From DATKMP01 sp035541775 (GTDB lineage Bacteria > Bacteroidota > Ignavibacteria > UBA10030), in contig DATKMP010000267.1 in the NCBI GenBank assembly GCA_035541775.1, positions 1 through 13,041 of the forward strand: a stretch of 13,041 nucleotides of DNA. The letters are read 5' to 3'. Below, one piece after another: positions 7,428 through 13,041 of the stretch. Each line of letters starts with the position of its first letter. The stretch's first letter is position 1. Both the position numbers and the translations under genes were made by a program. Under the pieces are notes generated by a model. It worked only from the letters and a program-made list of their open reading frames with translations. It was not told the DNA's origin and did not search any database.

Positions 7428-7830
7428 TCTCATTCTTTCCCCACTCATGCGTTCCGTCGGTATAATGTTCGCATTTCCAGATGGGCACTTCGCTTTTGAT
7501 TCTCTCTATGATATATTGATTTGCTTCGTACGCTTCGTTGCGATGTGCGTGCGCCGTTATCACCGCAACAGCGCTTTCCGAAACTTTTATTTTTCCAATA
7601 CGATGCACTGCTGCAGCATATTGCAATTGCCATTGCTGGATTGCCTGCTGCACAATCGCCTCCATTGCCGTTTCTGCCATCGGAATATACGCTTCGTATT
7701 CCAGATAGTTCACGGATTTATTCTTGTGATTGTTCCGCACTTCGCCGCTGAACAACACCACGGCTCCTGCTTCGGCGCGATGCGCCTGCTGCAAGAGTGT
7801 TGCAAGATCGATCGGTTCTGTCACAATCAT
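7417..7830 (-). CDS. moaE: Molybdopterin synthase catalytic subunit MoaE
   Basis: The large subunit of molybdopterin synthase; with thiocarboxylated MoaD it adds the dithiolene sulfurs to cyclic pyranopterin monophosphate. The 137 residues match the usual 135-150. Family landmarks are GAVVLFSGEVRN (22-33), LEYEAY (43-48), HRIGKIKV (76-83), AHRNEAY (95-101) and KSEVPIWKCE (112-121), where K112 and K119 correspond to the two active-site lysines of E. coli MoaE (K119, K126). The ATG is 3 bases past the moaD stop, the expected partner order. The last codons and the stop fall in an 8-base periodic repeat, so the C-terminal tail is short, but the conserved core is complete. Confidence 0.96.
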   Translation of the reverse strand: MIVTEPIDLATLLQQAHRAEAGAVVLFSGEVRNNHKNKSVNYLEYEAYIPMAETAMEAIVQQAIQQWQLQYAAAVHRIGKIKVSESAVAVITAHAHRNEAYEANQYIIERIKSEVPIWKCEHYTDGTHEWGKNERSL

Positions 7831-7833
7831 GAA

Positions 7834-8076
7834 TCAGCCGCCGCTTGATGGAGGAATAATATAAACAATTTCATGCTCGTGCAAAACCGTTTCATCATCT
7901 ACCAGCGCTTCCATGACCGCGAACCTGCTTGACTTCAATATGTTTGCGATTGCCGGTATTCGCTGTACCAATTCCCGCCGCAATTCGCTGATCGTTGCTT
8001 GTTGTTCGATTGTGATTTCCGTATCGGCAGGAAGAAATTCTTTGAGCGAGGCAAATGTGACAAGTGTAATCTTCAT
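7834..8076 (-). CDS. moaD: Molybdopterin synthase sulfur carrier subunit MoaD
   Basis: A small ubiquitin-fold protein of 80 residues ending in PPSSGG; the terminal Gly-Gly is the part that becomes a thiocarboxylate and donates sulfur to MoaE's substrate. The family usually has about 80 residues and ends P-x-x-GG. I start it at the ATG at 8076, one base after the moaA stop (TGA-G-ATG). The frame remains open six codons further into moaA, but MKITLVTFASLKE is the normal N-terminus. No MoeB/ThiF-type activating enzyme lies in the window, so MoaD must be adenylylated by a protein encoded elsewhere. Confidence 0.95.
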   Translation of the reverse strand: MKITLVTFASLKEFLPADTEITIEQQATISELRRELVQRIPAIANILKSSRFAVMEALVDDETVLHEHEIVYIIPPSSGG

Positions 8077-8077
8077 C

Positions 8078-9040
8078 TCATCCACCGATAGCAATCATCT
8101 TCAACGGACTGCCTTTAAATTTCACCGGCTGTTTGTGAAGCAGCGCACGCTGCAATCGTTCGATCAATGTTGTTTCATCCCGTAAGCAATCAAGAATCGA
8201 TTCGCGGCGTTCGTCGCTCAAACAGCCATAAATATTTCCAAAGCTATCAAGGCGCAGCCGATTGCAGTCGGAACAGAACGGGCGGGATTCGTTAGCAATG
8301 ATGCCGTACGTGTAGCCGTTTTCCAACTGCCAGCGCTGCGATGTTGCCGACGGTTTCCGTTCGAGCGCATTCACTGTATATGTTGTTTTGATGGCGTCGT
8401 TCATTTCATTCATCGAAAAAAAATATCGTTCAAAATTCTTGGAATAAAAATGTCCCATCCGCATCAATTCTAAATACCGAAGTTCGATGTTGTTCCTCAT
8501 CGCATATTCTAACAGCGGAAGAATTTGATGTTCATTCACTCCGCGCATCACGACCGCGTTCAACTTTACGTTCATTCCTGCAAGCAGCGCCGCCTCGATT
8601 CCTTCCAGAACTTGCGGCAGCAATTGACGTTTGGTGATGGCCGTGAACACTTCCGGTTCGACCGCATCCAAGGAAACATTGATATGACGAACACCCGCCG
8701 AAAATAAATTTTGTGATTGCTGTTTGAGCAAAAATCCATTCGTGGTCATTTTGATATTGGAAATCCCGTTCGATGTGAGTGCAACAAGGAACGGTATCAA
8801 TTCATGATAGAGCGTCGGTTCGCCGCCGGTCAATCGCACATCGCTCAAGTGCAGCACTTCATGCAATCGGATGACTATTTTCGCTAACTGATGATACGGC
8901 AGCGGCGATGGCTCTTCCGTCCGATTGACGCCGCCTTGGTCTTCTCCATTCACGCAATACGCGCAGCCGAAGTTGCATGCATTCGTTAAACTTACACGCA
9001 ACGTACAAAACGATCGTCCATGAATATCTTGTATTTCCAT
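8078..9040 (-). CDS. moaA: GTP 3',8-cyclase MoaA (radical SAM)
   Basis: A radical SAM enzyme performing the first step of molybdenum cofactor synthesis, GTP to 3',8-cyclo-7,8-dihydro-GTP. 320 residues. The N-terminal SAM cluster is C22, C26, C29 (NACNFGCAYC); GGEP follows at 72-75. The second, GTP-binding cluster is C256, C259 and C273 (PFCSDCNRLRLDSFGNIYGC). The chain ends in Gly-Gly (AIGG), which is required in MoaA. The start at ATG 9040 is supported by GAAGGA 5 bases upstream and by the family N-terminus. The frame is open 27 codons further to a GTG at 9121, but that stretch is unlike MoaA and overlaps a possible promoter. It is the first gene of the cofactor/hydroxylase operon, downstream of the bfr terminator. 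Confidence 0.97.
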   Translation of the reverse strand: MEIQDIHGRSFCTLRVSLTNACNFGCAYCVNGEDQGGVNRTEEPSPLPYHQLAKIVIRLHEVLHLSDVRLTGGEPTLYHELIPFLVALTSNGISNIKMTTNGFLLKQQSQNLFSAGVRHINVSLDAVEPEVFTAITKRQLLPQVLEGIEAALLAGMNVKLNAVVMRGVNEHQILPLLEYAMRNNIELRYLELMRMGHFYSKNFERYFFSMNEMNDAIKTTYTVNALERKPSATSQRWQLENGYTYGIIANESRPFCSDCNRLRLDSFGNIYGCLSDERRESILDCLRDETTLIERLQRALLHKQPVKFKGSPLKMIAIGG

Positions 9041-9045
9041 TCGTT

Positions 9046-9051
9046 TCCTTC
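9046..9051 (-). promoter_or_regulatory. Ribosome binding site of moaA
   Basis: GAAGGA on the minus strand, 5 bases before the ATG at 9040. It decides the moaA start in favour of 9040 over the upstream GTG at 9121, which has no such site. Confidence 0.7.
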
Positions 9052-9059
9052 GGGAAGAT

Positions 9060-9088
9060 AATGTAACGACTTTCCCTTCTCTTTGCAA
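9060..9088 (-). promoter_or_regulatory. Possible sigma70-type promoter of the moaA operon
   Basis: On the minus strand, TTGCAA (9088-9083) and TACATT (9065-9060) are separated by 17 bases; each matches the housekeeping consensus at four of six positions. It lies after the bfr terminator and would start RNA just upstream of the moaA ribosome site. If the host uses a Bacteroidota-type sigma factor, this consensus may not apply. Recognised by eye only. Confidence 0.35.
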
Positions 9089-9156
9089 TGGGAACGCAGA
9101 ATGCATTCTTTTCATTCCCACAAAATCGTATAAGCAGTGAATGATTTTGGGAAAAC

Positions 9157-9193
9157 AAAAAAACGGGCACAGAAATTTCCGTGTCCGTTTTTA
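9157..9193 (-). terminator. Hairpin terminator after bfr
   Basis: Arms at 9163-9173 and 9178-9188 (ACGGGCACAGA against TCCGTGTCCGT on the plus strand) pair over 11 positions with one mismatch and one wobble, around a 4-base AATT loop. On the minus strand a run of seven T follows. The plus-strand side is also followed by five T, so it may work both ways. It closes the bfr transcript 32 bases past its stop and separates it from the moaA operon. Confidence 0.7.
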
Positions 9194-9219
9194 TCTTATA
9201 AAAAAATATTGGAAGAACG

Positions 9220-9690
9220 TTATTCGCCCGATTGATTTGCCAGATAATTCTGGATGCCCATTTGCGCGATCTGTTCTCGCTGCTGCTCCAACCAATCGCC
9301 GTGGCCTTCTTCCATCAATAAAATTTTTGTCAGTAAATCGGCAGTGCCGTTGTCGACAACATCGCGCGCCTGCAGAATGGCTTTGTTGTACAATTGAACC
9401 GCTGTCTGTTCACCGCCGCTGTCGTTTGCCAGCATCGACGGAACATCCGTGCCAATTTTTATCGGATGCGGTTTGGACACATTCGGCATTCCTTCAAGAA
9501 ATAAAATTCTGCCGATGAGCCATTCGGCATGTTTCATTTCATCGATCGCCTGTTTTTCAATTGCCTTGTGAAGCTTGACGTATCCCCAGTTATCGCACAT
9601 TTCCGAATGCACCATATACTGGCTGATCGCAGCTAATTCTTCCGCTAACATTTCGTTGAGCGTCGCGAGAATTTTTTCGTTGCCCTGCAT
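9220..9690 (-). CDS. bfr: Bacterioferritin
   Basis: An iron-storing, haem-binding ferritin that assembles into a 24-subunit shell and oxidises Fe(II). At 156 residues it aligns almost residue for residue with E. coli Bfr (158). All ferroxidase ligands are present at the canonical numbers: E18, E51, H54, E94, E127 and H130. M52, the axial haem ligand shared across subunit pairs, is also kept, so a haem-containing Bfr is expected rather than a plain ferritin. The ATG at 9690 has a strong ribosome site, AAGGGAG, 7 bases upstream (9698-9704). It is probably transcribed alone, from the 241-base gap upstream to the hairpin terminator downstream. I see no clear Fur-type box. Confidence 0.97.
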   Translation of the reverse strand: MQGNEKILATLNEMLAEELAAISQYMVHSEMCDNWGYVKLHKAIEKQAIDEMKHAEWLIGRILFLEGMPNVSKPHPIKIGTDVPSMLANDSGGEQTAVQLYNKAILQARDVVDNGTADLLTKILLMEEGHGDWLEQQREQIAQMGIQNYLANQSGE

Positions 9691-9720
9691 GGTTTTTCTC
9701 CCTTAACTATGAACGAATAA

Positions 9721-9747
9721 ATTATGTGTACCTTGTTTTGTTTTGAA
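9721..9747 (-). promoter_or_regulatory. Weak promoter candidate for bfr
   Basis: On the minus strand a CATAAT (9726-9721) resembles a -10 element, and TTCAAA (9747-9742) could be a -35, but the spacer is only 15 bases. It sits about 30 bases before the bfr start in the 241-base gap (9691-9931), which must hold the bfr promoter. The gap otherwise holds the 12-base palindrome and no credible gene. Confidence 0.25.
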
Positions 9748-9775
9748 CTGTTGGAAAGTTACAGCTTTCTTGGTT

Positions 9776-9787
9776 CGCTTGCAAGCG
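9776..9787. repeat. Perfect 12-base palindrome upstream of bfr
   Basis: CGCTTGCAAGCG reads the same on both strands. It lies about 90 bases before the bfr start and about 30 bases upstream of the candidate promoter, in intergenic DNA. A dimeric regulator site or a small hairpin is possible; a single 12-base palindrome can also occur by chance. Confidence 0.4.
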
Positions 9788-9931
9788 TAGAAGCCGCGAA
9801 CGGGTAATCCATCCTTCAACGAGGTACATCAAAGCAAGAACTTGTTTTTCACTAAAATAAGAACATCGATTTTTACCAAAACATTCTTTCTGCCGGTGTG
9901 CGTGTAACTTTATGATGAGAATGAAGAAAAT

Positions 9932-10387
9932 TTAGATTTTAAACAGCCCGCAAATACGTTCTAAATTCGTTCTATCAATTTCGTCAAAATTATTTTGAAG
10001 ATTGCTGTCGATATCGAGGACAGCAATCAAATTATTTTGTCGATCGAATACCGGTACAACAATTTCGGATTTTGTTTCGCCCGAACAGGCAATGTGGTAC
10101 GGAATTGCCGAAACGTCGGCAACAATTTGTGTTGTGCGCTCCGAAGCACATCTGCCGCACACACCGCGATCAAATGAAATTTCCAGACATCCGTGCGAAC
10201 CCTGATACGGGCCTACTTTCAATAGTCCCGGTTTCACAACGCGGTAAAATCCAGCCCACGAAAAAGAATCGAAGGCATGCTTCAACTCGCACGAAATCGT
10301 CGCCATCATCGCAATGGCATCGTCTTCGCCTTCGAGAATCGCGTTGATCGACTTGATGACCGCTCGATACTGTTCTTCTTTTGTCAT
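9932..10387 (-). CDS. msrC: Free methionine-(R)-sulfoxide reductase (GAF domain)
   Basis: A single-GAF-domain enzyme that reduces free methionine-R-sulfoxide using thioredoxin-type thiols. 151 residues (E. coli MsrC 165). The three redox cysteines are C67, C77 (RGVCG) and C101 (HIACSG); their spacings of 10 and 24 match C84, C94 and C118 of the E. coli protein exactly. SEIVVPV (107-113) and VLDIDS (123-128), which shape the active-site pocket, are also present. An extra C80 lies close by. I start it at the ATG at 10387, which overlaps the alaA stop by one base (TGATG); a GTG one codon earlier is an alternative. Overlap with alaA implies co-expression. I see no clear terminator after its stop. 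Confidence 0.95.
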   Translation of the reverse strand: MTKEEQYRAVIKSINAILEGEDDAIAMMATISCELKHAFDSFSWAGFYRVVKPGLLKVGPYQGSHGCLEISFDRGVCGRCASERTTQIVADVSAIPYHIACSGETKSEIVVPVFDRQNNLIAVLDIDSNLQNNFDEIDRTNLERICGLFKI

Positions 10388-11604
10388 CACTGATGATACT
10401 CGGTAAGAAATTCCGTCATCCTCTCGGCAACGGTACGAATTTCATCGGCACGCGGCAAAAAGACAACACGAAAATGATCCGGATTCGGCCAATTGAATCC
10501 TGTTCCCTGCACCATCAGCACATGTTTCTTCACCAAAAAATCTAATAAGAATTGCTGGTCGTCATGAATATTGTATTTCTTCACATCGATTTTCGGGAAC
10601 AAGTACAACGCGCCGTCCGGTTTTACGCAGCTCATTCCAGGAATGGAATTGAAGCTTTCGTATGCGGCGTTGCGCTGTTCGTACAATCTGCCGCCGGGTA
10701 AAATTAATTTCTTCAAACTTTGATAGCCGCCGAGCGCTGTTTGAATAGCAAATTGTGCCGCCATGTTTCCGCACAAGCGCATATTCGCCAGTACTTCAAT
10801 TCCTTCTTCAATATAGTCTTTTGCAATAGCTTTGTTGCCGCTCAAGATCATCCAGCCGGCACGCAATCCCGGAATGCGGTGCGACTTGGACAATCCGTTG
10901 AAGGTAACAAACAATATGGAATTAGAAAGCGATGCGAGCGGCGTATGCTTCGCATCGTCATATAAAATCTGATCGTAAATTTCATCGGCAAAAATAATCA
11001 GTTCGTGCTGTTCGGCGAGCGCAACAATTTTTTTCAACACATCTTCCGTGTATACCGCACCGGTGGGATTGTTCGGATTAATAACAACAATGCCTTTTGT
11101 TTTATCCGAAATTTTCGATGCAATATCTTTGAGATCGGGATTCCATCCTGATTGTTCGTCGCATATATAATGCACGGCTTTACCGCCGGACAAATTCACC
11201 GCAGCAGTCCATAACGGATAATCCGGCGCAGGCACCAAAATTTCATCGCCGTTGTTCAGCAACCCCTGCATCGCCATCACGATCATTTCGCTCACGCCGT
11301 TGCCGACAACGATATCTTCGATCCCGACGTTTTCAATTCTCTTCAGCTGGCATTGCTGCATAATCGCTTTACGTGCTGAAAATAATCCTTTCGAATCGCC
11401 GTATGCTTGCGCACTTTTTACATTGGTGATCACATCATGAATAATTTCATCCGGTGCGTTAATATCGAATGCCGGCGGGTTGCCGGTGTTCAACCGGATA
11501 ATCGTATGGCCTTCCTCTTCCAATCGTTTGGCTTCTTTGAGCAGCGGCCCGCGAATATCGTAACAGACATTGCTCATTTTATCGGATTTTAAAAATTCAC
11601 GCAT
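10387..11604 (-). CDS. alaA: Glutamate-pyruvate aminotransferase AlaA
   Basis: A class I/II PLP aminotransferase making alanine from pyruvate and glutamate. 405 residues, the same as E. coli AlaA, with close agreement throughout: VCYDIRGPLLKEAKRLEEEG (13-32), PAPDYPLWTAAV, INPNNPTGAVY (175-185), FADEIYDQILYDDA (205-218), MRLC.N and GGRLYEQRN. The PLP lysine is K240 in NGLSKSHRIPGLRAGW, and the substrate-carboxylate arginine is R379 in DHFRV. The ATG at 11604 gives the same N-terminal length before NVCYDIRGP as the E. coli protein. The stop overlaps the msrC start by one base. The 128 bases upstream contain an AT-rich -10-like element. Confidence 0.97.
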   Translation of the reverse strand: MREFLKSDKMSNVCYDIRGPLLKEAKRLEEEGHTIIRLNTGNPPAFDINAPDEIIHDVITNVKSAQAYGDSKGLFSARKAIMQQCQLKRIENVGIEDIVVGNGVSEMIVMAMQGLLNNGDEILVPAPDYPLWTAAVNLSGGKAVHYICDEQSGWNPDLKDIASKISDKTKGIVVINPNNPTGAVYTEDVLKKIVALAEQHELIIFADEIYDQILYDDAKHTPLASLSNSILFVTFNGLSKSHRIPGLRAGWMILSGNKAIAKDYIEEGIEVLANMRLCGNMAAQFAIQTALGGYQSLKKLILPGGRLYEQRNAAYESFNSIPGMSCVKPDGALYLFPKIDVKKYNIHDDQQFLLDFLVKKHVLMVQGTGFNWPNPDHFRVVFLPRADEIRTVAERMTEFLTEYHQ

Positions 11605-11647
11605 GATATGTACCTACAATAAAAAGTTACCGTTCGAATTTCTTCTA

Positions 11648-11657
11648 CTATAATATA
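11648..11657 (-). promoter_or_regulatory. -10-like element upstream of alaA
   Basis: TATATTATAG on the minus strand lies in the 128-base gap before alaA (11605-11732), about 44 bases from the start codon. I find no convincing -35 at the right distance, so this is only a candidate. No strong terminator is visible for the upstream gene in the same gap. Confidence 0.3.
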
Positions 11658-11732
11658 CTTATTTTGCGGATGAGTTGCGGAAATTTTTGATAGGGATTTT
11701 ATTTCATCGCATCCGCATTGCGAAGCGCTGCG

Positions 11733-13041
11733 TTATACAATAGGATCACAAATCGGAACAAGAGAACGGGCGGCAGTTGGAACGACAATCGCGAGCAATT
11801 CTTCTTCTAATGCGCACAATTCTTCTCTCATCGTTTCCCGGTATCGTTCTGTTTCTTCTTTCAGATGGGGAATCAGTTCCTTGTAATGTGCAATGCCATG
11901 GTGAAGATTGTTCCGGAATGTGTCGAAGTACTTTTGTTCTTTGGCATTCCAGGTATCAACCCGGCGCTGTATTTCATTCCTCATGAAATCGATGTACAGT
12001 TGAAGTTCGTTGATAAACATATTCGGGCGATGTGTTTCGTTTAAAAGATTTTTCCTTCCGTAAATATGCCCGACCATATCTTCCAGCGAAACAATCTTTG
12101 AGAAATATGCAAGGTTCGGTCCAGGACAAACAGCCACAGCGCGTTTTTGCTGTGGTCCGTGTTCATTGCTGTTAATGATTCCGGCAGCGGATAAATCTTC
12201 ACACAAACACACTTTTTCAACGACTGCGGAAATCTTCCGCTTCAACACATCGGGAGAAAAATTCTGTACTTTTAATTCTGCAATTTTTAATCGCTGGTAC
12301 AAACGCGAAGCCGTGCAAATCGGTTCTTTCGTAAATTCCGTATTGGAAATAAGAAATTTCTTCGTGCAGTATCTTCCGGGATTTTCATTCAGAACATTTT
12401 CCTGCGTTTTTTGTTCACTGGATGTGCCATGGATATTGTTGAACGGAATACCGAGCGGCGAAGCCATGCTGATGTAATAATCTTCTTTCTTCGCATCGGC
12501 AAGAAGCTGACGCGTCGCAGGGTCTACGTTCGTTGCTTCTGGCACAAGCAAAAACGGCGATCCCCAGCCGGTTCCATCCATGTGATAATGTGTGCGGAGA
12601 AATGTATCTTCCGCGGCTGTTCCAATGCCGCCCTGCACCGTAATGCGGAACGAGAGCGATGACGGAACAGCGATTCCTTTTTCGGCAAGAGCGGCAGCAT
12701 AAATCGACCGAAGTTCCGCCAGAAGATTTTCGCGATTCGTTTGAAACTCTTGTAAGATCGGGCCCAGCAGATGTCCTTCCGTGGGAAACACATGCCCTCC
12801 GCAATTGAGTCCGGACTCAATGCGATATTCGGAGACCCAGACATTTTTCTTCGCGAGCATTTTTCCCTGCACCAGCGCAGAACGGTAATCGCTGACTTTG
12901 AGTATCACCTTTTTCGAGAATACGCCTTCCGCATTCGGAAAAAATTCCGGTCGCTGCCCGATATATTGAAACAGGCGCTGATTAATTCCCGCAGAAAGAA
13001 CAACCGAAGAGCAGAGAACGCTTTGTGCAAATCCGCGCAGG
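11733..13041 (-). CDS. Conserved protein of unknown function, possible flavin-type TIM barrel; N-terminus beyond window
   Basis: The frame is open from the window edge to the TAA at 11733, 435 codons visible. A GTG at 12908 exists, but the 44 codons above it read as normal protein without a stop, so the true start lies outside. I do not know its function; I recall similar uncharacterised proteins in Bacteroidota-like genomes. Features: ESGLNCGGHVFPTEGH, then VQGGIGTAAED and DGTGWGSPFLLVPEAT. This order of a Gly-Gly-His segment, a GGI-type phosphate-binding-like turn and a DGTG.G.PF strand recalls nitronate monooxygenase, IMPDH or glutamate-synthase FMN barrels. A cysteine-rich C-terminal half follows (GRYCTKK, EPICTAS, VCLCED, AVCPGPNLAY), which might hold metal or Fe-S, and then about 90 mostly helical, charged residues that may form a coiled coil. 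Translation is same-strand with alaA after 128 bases. Confidence 0.85.
   Translation of the reverse strand, partial: LRGFAQSVLCSSVVLSAGINQRLFQYIGQRPEFFPNAEGVFSKKVILKVSDYRSALVQGKMLAKKNVWVSEYRIESGLNCGGHVFPTEGHLLGPILQEFQTNRENLLAELRSIYAAALAEKGIAVPSSLSFRITVQGGIGTAAEDTFLRTHYHMDGTGWGSPFLLVPEATNVDPATRQLLADAKKEDYYISMASPLGIPFNNIHGTSSEQKTQENVLNENPGRYCTKKFLISNTEFTKEPICTASRLYQRLKIAELKVQNFSPDVLKRKISAVVEKVCLCEDLSAAGIINSNEHGPQQKRAVAVCPGPNLAYFSKIVSLEDMVGHIYGRKNLLNETHRPNMFINELQLYIDFMRNEIQRRVDTWNAKEQKYFDTFRNNLHHGIAHYKELIPHLKEETERYRETMREELCALEEELLAIVVPTAARSLVPICDPIV

Noticed and set aside
9041..9121. N-terminal extension of MoaA from the GTG at 9121
   Set aside because: The extra 27 residues do not resemble MoaA; the start has no ribosome site, while ATG 9040 has GAAGGA at good spacing.
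9722..9829. 35-codon minus-strand frame in the msrC-bfr gap
   Set aside because: No ribosome site, no recognisable peptide features, and it covers the bfr promoter region.
1..13041. Search for CRISPR arrays, tRNA genes, transposase genes, attachment sites or a Moco/purine riboswitch
   Set aside because: No array-like spacing, cloverleaf, transposase frame or terminal inverted repeats was seen; the leader before moaA (about 120 bases after the bfr terminator) shows no recognisable riboswitch core, though by-eye inspection could miss one.

Overview
The window reads as a bacterial chromosome segment in which every gene I can support lies on the minus strand, so transcription runs from high to low coordinates. 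The taxonomic guess is weak. A MoaC-MoaB fusion, a bacterial AlaA, and an uncharacterised Cys-rich protein that I recall from Bacteroidota-type genomes suggest the Bacteroidota/Ignavibacteriota side of the tree. No rRNA or other marker is present to confirm this. No tRNA, CRISPR array, insertion sequence or phage gene was seen, and no gap between genes exceeds about 240 bases.

Upstream block (13041 to 9220): a conserved protein of unknown function, cut by the window edge and possibly a flavin-type TIM barrel, is followed by alaA (alanine aminotransferase), which overlaps msrC (free methionine-R-sulfoxide reductase) by one base. After a 241-base regulatory gap comes bfr (haem-type bacterioferritin), closed by a hairpin terminator near 9175.

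Main block (9040 to the left edge): a tightly packed, co-directional array, probably one operon. It starts with a molybdenum cofactor kit: moaA, moaD, moaE, a fused moaC-moaB, and moeA. It continues with a threonine-synthase-family PLP enzyme, ssnA (aminohydrolase), a shortened ygfK, and the [2Fe-2S] N-terminus of a xanthine-dehydrogenase-type molybdenum hydroxylase that leaves the window. Junctions are mostly minus 1 to plus 5 bases. The exceptions are about 117 bases before the PLP enzyme, a 132-base repeat-bearing gap before moaCB, and 35 bases before the hydroxylase.

SsnA, YgfK and an XdhD-like hydroxylase are hallmark members of the selenium-linked molybdenum hydroxylase clusters, recently tied to anaerobic purine/urate breakdown. 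Here the set is organised differently. It carries its own cofactor genes. A ThrC-fold enzyme sits in the cluster, and no YgeX is visible. YgfK has lost its whole central FAD/NAD(P)H (GltD-like) domain, leaving a TIM barrel joined by a low-complexity linker to a two-cluster ferredoxin, an architecture like PreA/dihydropyrimidine dehydrogenase. This variant is the most interesting content of the window. Its substrate and electron partner cannot be read from the sequence.
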